Part shown: positions 44,701 to 57,094 of the stretch, one piece after another
How positions within the stretch are numbered: the stretch's first letter is position 1
How the letters are laid out: every line of letters starts with the position of its first letter
Assembly: GCA_003415625.1 (NCBI GenBank)
Contig: PYIU01000002.1
Location: 2,108,001 to 2,172,000 of the forward strand
Reading direction: 5' to 3'
DNA from: Aquanectria penicillioides
Taxonomy: Eukaryota > Ascomycota > Sordariomycetes > Hypocreales > Nectriaceae
DNA: 64,000 nt
Notes under the pieces: generated by a model
Seen by the model: the letters and a program-made list of their open reading frames with translations, nothing else
What the model was told of the DNA's origin: nothing
Database searches by the model: none
Program-made: the position numbers and the translations under genes

Positions 44701-47088
44701 TTACATCATACCACTGGCGTTGATAGCTGCCGGTTGGCTGATGGTCATGGGCATGCTAAGGGTTTGAAGACTGTTGTAGGATTGAGAAGGAGCCATAGTG
44801 CTTGGCACCGACATGCCATTCGAGGCCGAAACAGAGTCGTGAGCGACACCATTAAGAGAGCCAGCCACGTACGCATTGTCAGAGTGGGGAGATGACTCCT
44901 CAAGAGAACCCAGTTGATCCTCTCCGGAGAATTCTTCCTCTTCTTCACCTGAGAGGTTGAAGTTACCATCACCACCGTCTTCCCGACCATGGGTGCGCTT
45001 GTGTCTGCAAAGTTCATCGTTAGCACATGAAGCAGAAGTGAGTGCGTTATAGCGGGTGTTAGTGAAAATTGATGGATCGTGGTAGGCGAGGCCAAAGGTG
45101 AACCTTTGATGAACAAACGAGATACAACATAAAGAAATAGGGGGGCATACTGTGCGAGGTTGTCTGATCGGGAGAATGCTTTGCTACAATGGGGGCAGAT
45201 GTAGGGTCTCTCCTGGGTATGTGTCCTCACGTGTCTAAGCCGATAGTCAGATTCACTGTGGCGGATGGGGGTTCACACAAAAAAAACTAGAGTAGAATGT
45301 CTTACCGCTTGAGGTGCTCGAGTCTCTTGAAGAGACGACCGCAAGTGGGAATGGGGCAGGAGTGAGACTTCTGTGGGTATGGGCCCACCTCCATAACGGT
45401 AGCGGAACGGGCACGACGGACGACGCCACCGGGAGCGGGCACAGATCGGCGGTCGGACATAGAGCCATCACCAGGAAGTTCTTCACTGTTCAAATGGGGG
45501 AACTCTTGGTGTTGAACGCCCATGGGGTTTGTTGCAGGACTACCCTCGACAGTAGACAAGGGAGTACCATGTCTGGACATGTCAACGACGTCCTTGTGGT
45601 GGTGGCTGTTGACGGATACTCCCGAAGTGCTGTAAGAGAGACCAGGGGGCGAATTGTCAGCAGATTCATCACCCTCAGCCAAGGGTCCAACGGAGGCAGA
45701 GATGGATCTGCGGAGCTCAGAGGGTCGGTGGGTTTGGGCTGTGGGAGGGGCAGCCGTAGTGGCGATTGCCGACATAGAGGGGGGAATGGATGAACGCCGT
45801 CTTCTCTGCTTATATGTCGGCGAACCTTCGATCACAGAGTAGACGTTGTTTGTACCATAAGGACGGGAGAACTGGGGTCCAGCCAGGTTGGAAGGGGGGA
45901 GCTGGACCACACCGTTCAACCCGTTCATGCCGGGCATGTGGTCAGGAATGGCCGAGTACAGTCCCGTCTCTTCGTTGGCAATGTAGGCGGGCTCAGCAGA
46001 GATCCCAAGAGCCTGCTGGGGAGGCGTAATGGGTTCGAAGGAGATACCTCGGTTGCTGTAGTCCTCATACTGAGAAGAGACGAAGGAGGGTGCTGGGGAG
46101 TACTCGAGGCCATAGGCCGGCATGGAAGCATGGCGCTGGTGACCCTGAGTGATGGGAACACCATTCTGGTTGTATTGAACGCGGGTGAAATCAGGCTCCC
46201 TCTTGACCGGGACGGGCTGGGTCATCTGGGGAGCCACCGCCATGGTTCCATATGGCACCATTGCGTCCATCCCCTCCGCTAAAGGGGGCATGGACTGGGG
46301 CATCATAGTTGGGGGAGGAGGCATCTGGTCCATCGCCCTCATAACTGGGGACGTGGACTGACTCTGAGAAAAAGAGGCCTGCTGGGCGTTGAATGAAGAA
46401 GAGTTGGCTTGCTGGGCCTTGGTCAGCTGCTCATAGAGCGACTGAGAAGAGTCGTACTGGAATGAGAGAGCAGGCTCGCTGACAGCAACAGTGGTAGCCT
46501 CCTGGCCCATCTTCTCACGCTTCAGGTCTCGCTCCAGGGCATCGAGAAACAAGCGATCATGGGGCACGCTATACCAATAGAACACCTTCTGCTTCTTTTG
46601 CGTTCGAATGCAGTTGTTCTTGTACAGGAAGTCGAGGAAAGCGCTCTTGGGCTCTTCCAGAGAGGCATCGGTTCCAGACTTGAGGTTTCGCAAGTCGGAG
46701 AAGATACCTTCCTCAAACTTCTTAGAGTTCTTGACGGGTCGGCCAAAGGCCTGGAATCGGAAAGACAAGCATCGAACAATGTCAGTACCGGAGATATGAA
46801 AGAGGTTGTTCCAGAGAACGCAAGACACATATTCGCCAGTGGGCAGCAAGAACCGGCGGATGTACTGATCTGGCTGCCAGTCGACGGGAGCAGAGATAAG
46901 GAAGTACTTCACTATAAGCAGAGTCAGCGCATTTTGCTGCGATAATTTACAATGGGAGTAATCAACATACGGTTGTCAACTTGCTGGAGGGCGACTTGAG
47001 CATCATGGGGCAAGGCTTGTTGAGCCTCGGTGCTCAGCATAAACGTTTCCGGTTTCTGAGGCGCCATGCCTGGATGTTGTGAATACAT
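44701..47088 (-). CDS. ste12: STE12 homeodomain-like / C2H2 zinc-finger transcription factor
   Basis: Exons 47088-46971, 46911-45306, 45234-45151 and 45004-44701, total 703 aa; introns 59, 71 and 146 nt. The STE DNA-binding domain is near residues 40-160: KYFLISAPVDWQPDQYIRRF, EYVSCVLWNNLFHISGTDIV, KNNCIRTQKKQKVFYWYSVPHDRLFLDALERDL. A long Gln/Pro/Ser-rich middle follows. Two C2H2 fingers characteristic of filamentous-fungal Ste12 (absent in budding yeast) are at C558-C563-H576-H580 and C588-C591-H604-H608. Ste12 is the target of the Fus3/Kss1-type MAP kinase (Pmk1/Fmk1) and controls penetration, mating and hyphal fusion in many fungi. Exon 3 is an 84-nt cassette encoding residues 575-603, with the same phase on both sides, so it can be skipped in frame. 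The start ATG is the first in frame after the upstream stop. Confidence 0.95.
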
Positions 47089-50000
47089 TCTGATGTGTCT
47101 GAGGGGTGACGTGACCAGAGATGGTCAGTCAAAAAAGAAGCCGAGGGGCTGAAGGTTGTCGGCAGAACTGGCAATTAAACGACTCAATTGAATCGCGGGG
47201 AAATCTGCTCTTGGATGATAGAATGTTGAAATCGCTTCTATTGATTGTCGCGCCGGGTGATGCGATGATGCGATAAGAGTAGTCGAGGCGCAGCCTGTAA
47301 CCGACAAGGTTGGAGATGGATGCTTCTTGACCAAAATTCGAGACCAGCCCGGAATAATGGAATCGCTGCGCGATGCGATTCAGGACCCAGTCACTGCTTC
47401 AAGCGAATGATGCTGGGTGGAAATCGAGGTGAGTACCGTCAAGGTGTGGACGCTTGTCGAGGAGGGAAGTCGAGTGTTTCGCGCGAAACAATGAGGGATC
47501 GAGTCGGATTAAAGCTGTATGCGAACAGAGAACAAATTCAGTAATGAAAAAAAAAAGTCAACAGGGCCGATGGGACGGTGCACATCAAGCAATCAACGGC
47601 CTCGTGGCGATAGAAGAACGAAGGGCGGCTGACGCGAGAGGGGAACAGATGGGCGTCGGCGGCGTCGGAGCCTGTTGAAATGGAAAGAAAAATGACAAGG
47701 TCGAGGGCGACTCCGGAATGGGGCGCGGAGACGGTGGAGCGAGGGGGGAGGAGAGGGAGAGGGAGAGAAATGAAGGGAAAATAAGAAAAACGACAGAGAA
47801 GAGATTTCAGAGAGTTTCTGAACGGGCGGGCGAGGACGACTCGGGGGTTTAATGAGTTGTGTGGTAGCGTTGACGGCGGACGGGAGGGCAGAATACAGCT
47901 ACTAGGTACGTAGTGCAGGTAGCGAACGGGGAACGGGGAAGGTGGGTTGGGGAGGGGGGGGGGGGATGGGAACCTTACCTTGGCGCAGAGGCAAGTGCGA
48001 GTGGTCAAGGCGAGAATGGACAAGTGGGCGAGTGGGTGAGAGTGGGTGAGCCGTGAGCCACACACACGCACGGTGCTTTTTTAGGGGAGGAGGTGGGATG
48101 GGACTCTGGAGGTACCTCTGAGTGGCTCAGCCGGAGTGACTCTGGAAGGGACTCCCGAGGAAAGGCGCGCCGCAACAACACAACACACAGAAGTAGCGGC
48201 CGGGACCCAGCCCAGTAGCAAAAAGAGCCCGACAGGGACGACAAATCAGAGGTACTTTGACTTTGCACCATGGCGTCCACACTACCGACTACTCTGTATA
48301 GACTACCTTCATTGGGAGGGAGACCCTGTACGGACTACAGTGCATCCGTACAGTGTGGCTCTCTCCAAAGTTTACCGTATTATTAGCCTGGGCATGTTAT
48401 TATTGCTCTCAACAACATGACAAGCACTAATCCGTTCGTATAGTGCTAAGCACCATTAGCTACCACTTGCCTTCAGTTAGCTACTCGGGTAGGTATGTAG
48501 GCGTGCTTGCCAGATTGCACTTGGGCTTGGGTGGACGGACGAGATTACCGCCCATCTCCCTCGCTTCGTTTTGTCTTCTTCTCCATCCCGTACTGTACAC
48601 ACTCCTCCGACTCGTTCACTGGCGCACTCGTCGGTCTGGATCCTGGGTCTAGGGCTCTTGGGTCTTGGGTCAGACTGATAGACCCCTGGTCGCCCAAAAA
48701 CTGGGCCGCGTCGCCTTCGGCCAGGGATGGTATGGGCATGGGCAAGCATGGATATGGCATGGCATGGCATCACAGGGGGTCGAGATGCCATCCAGAGCCT
48801 TCTTGTTTCTTGGGGCGCCGCGGGTCGGATCCGTCCCAGGAGGCTTGTGCTCCTTGTTGTATTGCACCAGTTGGGGTGCCGTGCGCAACTACAAGCCCGC
48901 GCGGTGTGGGAAATTGGGCGCGTGTGCCTGGGCGTGATGGGAGATGGGCTTCGTGGAGATGACTCTGCTCTGCATGCCGATGGACGGGAGGCGTCGAGTG
49001 GAGTGCCTCTGTGTTTGTGGCTTTCGCAGATGACCGAGCACACGAACAAGACTTGGCTGACTGGCAACAGACACGATGAATGGATTCAGAGCATGTCAAC
49101 ACAAAAGCAGGGGCTTCGCTGCTCGTTCCCTACCGGGTACACCTTCATAGCCACACACCCCATCACTCGGTGACACACTCCTCCTTCCCATCGGACCAGA
49201 TTGCTGAACTGGACTGAATCCGACAGGGGCAGCAGGGGATCGCGGAAACGAAACCGGCGTCGCGTTCGCAGTTCTCGCAGGTCGGCAATTCTTACTTGGT
49301 GTGTCCCCATCTTAGTCTTTTCTCGTGGCAACGTGGCCGACCAGAGACAGAGATGGTGACGATCATACACTCGAGCTTTTTGCAGAGTTGCAACTGGGAG
49401 AATCGAAACTCTGCGACATGGGCGTCAAGCGGTTCCTGACACGGCCGCATCGCGTGTCGCCTGTCTGAGGCCAATGATTGGGTCCGCAGAATATTCTGAA
49501 GCTTAGCTCAAAAATATCCCAGAGACAATCTCGAGGTGGATGTGCAGTCACCCGCCCACTGCAGCCAACTGGAGGCTTGTACGGAGTGCTGTCTGGCAGT
49601 ACAATGACCAGCAGAGTGAAGTGTGCCCCCTCACTCCCACCAGGGATATGCCCATGCAGGCAACAACCTGCACCTGCAACCATAATGGTCAGGGCGGCGA
49701 CACTTCGACAACCGTTGCTACTCTGACCTTGATCTGTTCTCGGACCTGTTCATAACCCGGATCTTGAACCTGCCCGTTGACGATCCCCAGCGCACACAAC
49801 CAAGGCGAAGCACCGACCAGTTTTGTGGAGTCTGACAGAGTGCCAGCCCATCACATCCAGGTCGTTCTGGCGTGGACCGGCCAACAAGGGCGAGCCAGTT
49901 GGTTTTAGCGTCTTACTATGCACGAACAATCTCTCCATATTTGACCTATCTATCCAGAATGTACAGAGCACAATTATGAATTATCCCAGACAATGCCAAA

Positions 50001-52105
50001 TGCAATGTGGCTCAATTCTTTCGATTCGGAAATGATGCCGGGGTTCACGTACATACAGTGTTCAGCCAGGTTGATTGATTTTACATCCTGGTCCCATAAG
50101 ACGCAGGTACGATGTCAGTGGCATCAATTTCGAAGCCACCGAGTACCCAAAGATGTCTTGATGTCACCTAGTCAAGACCTTTTGCGCGAGTTCCAAATTG
50201 TCTCTGTATTAGCGAACAACTCCACACTCAATGTCGCCGTGTCTAAAACATTTCTTCTTCCACCTCCGCGTTGCGAGCAATAATGGTCGGATTAAGATTG
50301 CCCTTCTCAATCATCGCGTGCTGTTGGTTAAGGGAGGGTGGGACAACTATTTCTCGTCTTCGGCCCATGCGGGTGTTTGATTACACCTTCGATGATTATC
50401 GACTCAGGGCACCTCCCGAATGTCCCGCTCAGCCGTGGTGGTCCGTTCGTCATCTCACCCACGCGAAGCTAAGAACGGTGTTCGAGAAATCCGTCTCCTA
50501 AATGGAGATTCGATGCGACTTAGAGCAATCACAAGTGATGCCAGTTTGAGATGTCGCGAGCTCAGCACGAGCCCAGCGTAGGTACCAGTATGTCTTGCAT
50601 CCAAAGGAGAAATGGCACTCGCCCTGGCCACCGTTTCCATACTGTATGTACTCATGGGAATTCCGCTAGATAACAAGAACGCCGCATGTTCAATAACGCG
50701 CCTGTCGGGATGCTACTACTGTGGTGGTGGGCGTCGTCGCGTTGACTAGTCGCGACCTCCCCCCAGCATTAAGGCCCAAGGAGGATAGAGGCGGGCAACC
50801 GAAATGAGCTCCTTGAGAGATGTCTCGGTACCCATTTTGGAGAGTCACAGTAGCTCCCTATCGGTACACCATCCAGTATCCACGAGCTTATGATCCCACG
50901 CAATATTTCCATTTGTGTATGGCTCTTATTCGGCTCAAAACCAAGAAAGCCCATTTCCCTTGCCATGTTTGGAAGACCCACGCAATTTTAGATGGGGCAT
51001 ATGGGCAAAATCAGGCCATTAGAACTCGCTAGTCAGGCTAGAAGGTGGTTTGCTCTTCTAAAGCCGACCGGCTGAAAGACGCATCGTGGTGCTAGCACCA
51101 TGCTCCAAGCCGGGGGATTCTGCAGGTTAGAGAAACAATCCCCACCGTTTTGGACGATCAGGTTCAGATTCTGCGAAACTATCACAGCTATTGCAAACAA
51201 TCACTCCGAGGTCATCCCAGTGTTTCTCGGCAAACAATAGCGGCGTTGGCTTTCGCTACGCCCTCGGCTGTGATGCAGGGAACAATATGCCTCGTCGCTG
51301 CTTTAAAGGAACGGCTATGAGGTCCCCATAAGGTCGCCAGGAATCAAGGTTGTCGGGCAAGGATGCGGCCGAAGGGACTTGAGAATGAAAATCAAGAGTC
51401 AGAAAGTCCCGAGGGGGGCAGGATGACTGGCACGCAGACCCCTGTGTAGGCTGTGTCGACGTAGGAGGAGGGGGCCCTCGTCAACATGAAACGCGCCTGC
51501 GGGACTGCATCAGGAAGCCGTTCTCGTTTCTGATGCCTCAAGACTCGGTCGGCGCTAACAACACACGTTTTTTGAGTGGTTCTCTGATTCCCACGCCCCC
51601 TCCCACGCATGCTCTGTTGTACAGTATTTTGCAAGTCCTGGAAACCCAGAGCTTTTTTTCGGGCCCCCAGCCACGCGCCACGCTGCCTGTCCAAGTTTTT
51701 GTTTATCAACCGCATCGAATCAATGCCATCATGACCTTGTCGGGAAACCCATTGGGCAGGAGAGCGTGCTTTTGTGGGCCAATGGGTTCGGTTGAATAAG
51801 CCGATGCAAGTGCAAGGCGCCAGCGTTGAAGAGAGCTCCAACTGGTAGCAAGCATCTCGTTGTTGTCTAGATGACCGAGAACGCTGAGCTGCGAATGGCC
51901 ATTGTCCCCGTGTACACCGTGCGCCAGCTCAACCACATGTGGCTGTTCTCTCGGGTTCTTTACCGCACCGCCAGGGCTGTTCATTTCCATAACATCCCTA
52001 GGCGAACAAGTCCCTCACAGAACATGGGTTCAGGGAAGACTTTGGGGAGGGGGTCCGCTTCGACAAATGTTGTCTTAGACACCATGAAATGAATCCCTCG
52101 ATGGC

Positions 52106-52146
52106 TCCCAGATGTTCCCAGATGTTCCCAGATGTTCCCAGATGTT
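52106..52146. repeat. tandem 10-bp repeat (GATGTTCCCA)
   Basis: Three exact and one partial copy of GATGTTCCCA in a row. Confidence 0.9.
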
Positions 52147-53056
52147 GTGACAGTGTTTACCGACCCCTGGCCATGACTCAGGGCACCATTACGTTCAACG
52201 GGAAGGCACAGCTGCCCCCCTAGATGCAAACAATGCAAACGAGGGGATGCAAGCAACGCCCAGGTCACTGTCATCTCTAAGTTCTAGGTCGTATCACTCG
52301 CCTTCTTGGTGATAAGTCACAAAGATGAATCCGCCTCGTTTGATCGCCGGGATTTGGCCACGCCGCGACCTTCCAAACACCGGCACTGGTTCTGGTTCTG
52401 CTTGATCAACCCGCGCCAACGGCGAAGGCCTTCCCACAAGCAATCACAAGCTCGGGCCTGGTCCAAGTTGCACGGGTTTGCAACTTGCCTAGGGCCCGAC
52501 AAATGCCATCAGCGGCGTATAGCACTGATGCTTTCATACGAAAGCAGGAAAGGCTCACATGTGGTTGGGCTGTCGTTGTAGCATCGGCTACCAGGACACC
52601 AGCTGCAAAGCCCCTGGAGTAATTTTAATTTTCCATTTAATCCAAGTAGCCTACACGTGAGAAACACAATTAGGCAAGATCGGGTCAGGCCAGGATGAAG
52701 TGAAAGAGAGGCTGGTGTTGTTGCTAAATCGCGGTGACGGCCTCGTGGTTGAACTGAGGCCTGGCGGTCAGTGTCGTGTGGCACTTCGACAGGAGATCTA
52801 CCGAGACGTGAGGCCAACTTTCGAAGCCGTCACCTGCACCGCAGTCGATTTCCACAGGGCCACAAAACAAATTCCATGGCCTTGCCACTGTCTGACATTC
52901 TTGGTAACCTGAGGGCGTTTAGCTCGCCAATCTAATCTAATCAGTGAGGGCATCGGTATCCACTGGGCCCTCGAGACTGGGCCGCCCACCACAGAAACAC
53001 AGCAGACCTGGTCAAGAATCGGGTAAGAGATGGGATGGGGGGCGGAGGGCGCGCGC

Positions 53057-53071
53057 TGGGCGTGGGCGTGG

Positions 53072-53104
<33 letters not shown>
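53057..53104. repeat. GGGCGT hexamers followed by (GT)n
   Basis: Three GGGCGT hexamers grade into about 16 GT units; a simple dinucleotide microsatellite. Confidence 0.9.
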
Positions 53105-53106
<2 letters not shown>

Positions 53107-56100
53107 CAGGAGAATTGGGGAGCGAGCAGCAACAGAAGCCAGGTAGGTCTAAGTCAACGGGCCGTTGTGACGCTGGACGCAGGCGTTTCAGAGGCCAGCT
53201 GGGATCCAAAATTAGGATGGCCCTGTCCTGAGATATCCAATCAGCAGCCTGAGGAGCTCTCTCCCCAGGCGTCGCGCAGATGCTCCGTAGGGAAGGGTCC
53301 AGTTTGGAATTCGTTTCCGGGCGTCAATTGGCCGCACCAGGCGTTGTGCCCAACCTCATGCTTCATGCTTCATCTTGTGCCCGGCGCTCCTCCAGCCTCC
53401 TCCCTTCGGCACGGGCCAGAAATAGCATCAGCGTTACTGAACCCGCCTTGTCGTCGCCAACTCGCCGTGGCCGATCTGGCTGCGGCCGAGTGATGTGGGG
53501 TCGTCAAACCCCCGATGGCGCTCTTCATGGCGGAATTACACAGCCAGACCCGACGCCATTGCCCTTCTCTGGACAACGTCGGCGCCAAGTGAAGGATGAA
53601 CGAGCAGGGGCCCAAAATAGAAAAAGGGTTTGGTCTGATTGCGCGAGAGAAGGGAGGCGGTTTGGTGCTCTGGACATCCCATCTGGTATAGGTAGGTAGG
53701 TCATCGAGCGTGTCAGAGGCGAAGCCGGGCTGACTGCCTAGTCTGGCCGCATTGGCTTTTGGCCTTTGCCGCAGAGCGAGGCGATGAACATGGTGGCCTT
53801 CAAGATTCCGCACTCTACAGAGCATGCAACCCTAATGCCAGCTCTAGAACGGTTTGGTATGGCATCTCTCGACATGGTGCGGATTGTCACAAACTACCAT
53901 CAGATCTCGGTTGGGCCTATCTTAGGAAGAGGTGACATAATACCCCGACTACAGTAGCATACCTGAAACAGCCCAAGCTCGATCATCGAGCCATTGAAAC
54001 GATAGCATCTCTCCCCAGAAGCACTACCACCACTTCCACCGCTATCACCGTCGCCGTCCGCCATGACGGACCAGGGAGGGGCACAGGCGGGCTCGTCTCT
54101 TCTGTTCTTCTCTTCTTGCCCTCTCGTGTACGTGCTTTGCATGAAGTGAGACGGCCGATCTTGTCGTCATCTAGACATGCAGACGGGGATTATCAGCCGG
54201 TCCAAACTCGGCCTTAGTTCCCTTCCTACTTTGGGGTCGATTGAGGCTTTCCCGCGTATCTTGCCTTGGAGGATAGCTGTTCCATCTGTTGCAGGACCCG
54301 AAACCGTAAGGGAGACCTTCGCCCCTGGCTCCCGAAACTCAGGTACATGAAACGCCCAGGGGCTAACAGCAGCAGCTTCTTCCAGAACAACTTGAGGCAG
54401 TGAGGACGCTGTCTCGACACCAAAGACCCCCTCGCCTCCAAGTTTGTTTCTGGGGTATCAAGGGTCTAGATCCCGTGGCTTCTTGTTTTTCGCTAGCGAG
54501 CAGGCAGGGCCGCTAGAGCTTGCAGATACGCAGTGCGACCAGTTGGTGATGCTACTGCGGGTTTTGCTTAGGACCTAGGCACGGTTACATGCTTCCTTCT
54601 GGCTTGACTCGTGTCCTCAGCGTTCACCTGAGCCTTGGTCACGATCGAAAAGGCTTTGCCGAGGATCCCTCATATGCCGACACCAAGTGGCAAGCGGCGA
54701 ATGGGAGGCGAAGAGCAGTTGACGGGTAAAGCCGCGTACTTGCAAGTGAGCTGACCAGTTGCCTCTCGACTTGCTTCTTCTAGCCGGCAGTTGCCCACGC
54801 GCACCGTTGAGGGCCGTCAACACCGTTGAGAACAGGCAATTCTTGCATAGCGTGCCTGCTACTTAGGTCGTCCTGTCCCCAACGGCGGTTCCTGGACTCG
54901 CATTCTTCTCCCCCGCTCATAGCGTCCAGGCTCCTCCCGTCACGAAGATTTGCCCTTTGAGCGCGGCACATCTCAAACTTTGGCATTAAGCTCGTCGGTA
55001 TTGCTCTTACACTAGGGCGTCCTGCGTCGAGGCCATCGGCGGCCCTGCTTGGCCGGCAGGGAGCCGCAGATCTAAGCGTAAACGTAGCGGGCGATGATGG
55101 GTCTGTCTCCCCTCCAAGGTTCAAAGTTCCGAGGTGGAGTGGCGATGAGTTTGGCATACTTACCCTTGTCTCCAGGGGTGTTCCTCGAGGAGAAGTAATC
55201 GCTATTCTCTCTCTTTTCGGTGCTTCCGCATCGTGATTTGATGCCCAAGTTGTCATTTCGCCGCCATCCCATCTCCTCTCCATGGCCGTGTATACAGTAA
55301 CTAGGCCACAGTTCGGCCCAGAAGCGGCCCATGGCGATATCCGGACCCATGACCTTACGTGCCATCGGAGCCCCCTACTGTATCATGAAACAGCCATGGA
55401 TCTCCTTGAAGCAGGCATCCCCGGCGGGACAGCATAAACTTGGGCGGCGGCAAGCCCACTTCTATGGGACCCACGAGTGGCTGACCCTGCGGACTGGCAG
55501 CTTTCTCATCACACAAGTGATCCCCGGGTTGGCTCGCCACTTTGAGGGTTTGGCCGAGGGCGGGACAGAGAGGAGACCCAGCCCAGCGACGGGATCACTT
55601 TGCGTCCATGCTTCCTCCCCTAGGGCTCTTTTGCGGTGCCTCCGAAGCACCGATCGGCTGGCGGGTGCGTTTCAGAGGCGAGTCTCCCATGCAGAGAATA
55701 TTCTCCGAGTGGGCAAGCTGGGAAGAACGGAGAAGGGGTCTCCAAGGAGACGGCGCGTAGGGGATCCGTTGTATCAGATTCTTTGATGCATCGATGAGGA
55801 TGCATTGTGTCAAAGGGTCTCGTGTTGCACAACCATCGCTCGTGTCGCCGCCGCTGCAGATACCAGGTGCGGCAGTGTTTTTTTGTTTTTTTTTCACTCT
55901 ATCCATGCCTGGCAATATGTGCGGACATAGGCCTTGCTGTGCCGCTGTCATAGCTGTAAGCCAAGCTTGTTTTGACAACCGAAAGGTCAAAGCGAACAAG
56001 AGGATCCAAGGGATGGGGCATTGTAATCAATTGGTAAGGTGGCCATGACAAATGTCATGTTGCAATGCACGAGGCTGTACTTGCATGCTTTGACTCGTTG

Positions 56101-57028
56101 TTCTTTCATGTTGCGGTGTAGGGTAGCATCATGTCTGACATGGCCCGTCGCCCATCCGTCGCCAATAATTCGGCTGCATAGCGACAAAAGTGATGTCGAT
56201 CAGGATGCTGGATGGTCTCGGGTTTGTCCTCCTTGGAAACGCATTGTTGTTCTGGGGCAAATTGGGCTTAGGTGCAGCTGATGCGCTGGTTGTGAGGCTT
56301 TTCGTGTAGTTTCCTTTCGGGCAATTTCTCAAGCAAACAGAACGAAACCTCTACTACACACCAGAATCCGCCAAGTCGTAACCTCCAACTGGGAATGTAT
56401 GATCATCATATAGAACAAATGGAACAAATATGCAAATCCAATTAGGACTTGTCCAGTCTTGAGACTCGCTAAACGACAGACAAGATGCCGTCGTGAGACT
56501 AAACTTGTGTCATGAGATTAGCCACATTTACACAACCGACATCCGCACTTGTGCATTCCCAGCCTTCCCCCCTTCAAACATAAACGAGGGAATACCTGGA
56601 AGTTATAACAACAACAGAGGCATTCATGCTAGACGTGAGAACTACACCGCTACTCTGCACCCTGCCAACATTTCAGGCCAGCGTCAAACTGCCACAGCTC
56701 ACGATGGTTGGAATCAATGACAACCACAAGCTCGATCGCCCAAACGGAACGTCACAACTGCAATTCGAAGCCCCCCCCCAGCACAGAGCGAGATCCTTTA
56801 GTCGGAAGAACGATGGTCCAGAGACACGGAATAAAGGCAAACGCTGATGTCTATGGAAGAAATGAAGGACTACATAGACGTAGTGGTGCTTCACCAACTA
56901 CGAAAAGAAGGGCAGAAACGTAACGGCAGACATCAAAAAAACGCAGCCTTTTGAACAGAACACTTATATACATGTAGTTGCTACAGCCATCCGCCCACAC
57001 TCAGCTTTCCAACATGATAGCTCACCCC

Positions 57029-57029
<1 letters not shown>

Positions 57030-57058
<29 letters not shown>
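57030..57058. repeat. 29-base poly-C run beside the coronin stop
   Basis: Twenty-nine C on the + strand, i.e. G29 in the coronin 3' untranslated region, starting 37 bases past the stop codon. Length may be unreliable. Confidence 0.9.
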
Positions 57059-57060
<2 letters not shown>

Positions 57061-57094
57061 ACAGCCAAGAACACACAGCTCTCCAAGCATCGAC

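Larger units (their letters stand above)
47089..57094. other. 10-kb gene-free region upstream of STE12
   Basis: No gene I can support in about 10 kb. Open frames reach only ~165 codons, overlap on both strands and lack motifs or splice patterns. One fragment, 54063 downward on the minus strand (MADGDGDSGGSGGSASGERC...), ends at a GTATGC donor but I found no convincing next exon. Repeats listed separately lie at 52106, 53057 and 57030. The STE12 promoter must lie at the left end; long upstream regulatory DNA or non-coding RNA could account for part of it. Confidence 0.5.

Noticed and set aside
53940..54063. Short exon-like frame with a Gly/Ser-rich start and GTATGC donor on the minus strand
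   Set aside because: No second exon with matching phase or conserved sequence could be found downstream.
54780..55283. 167-codon minus-strand frame in the STE12 upstream region
   Set aside because: Random-looking composition, no domain, and similar frames occur on the other strand.
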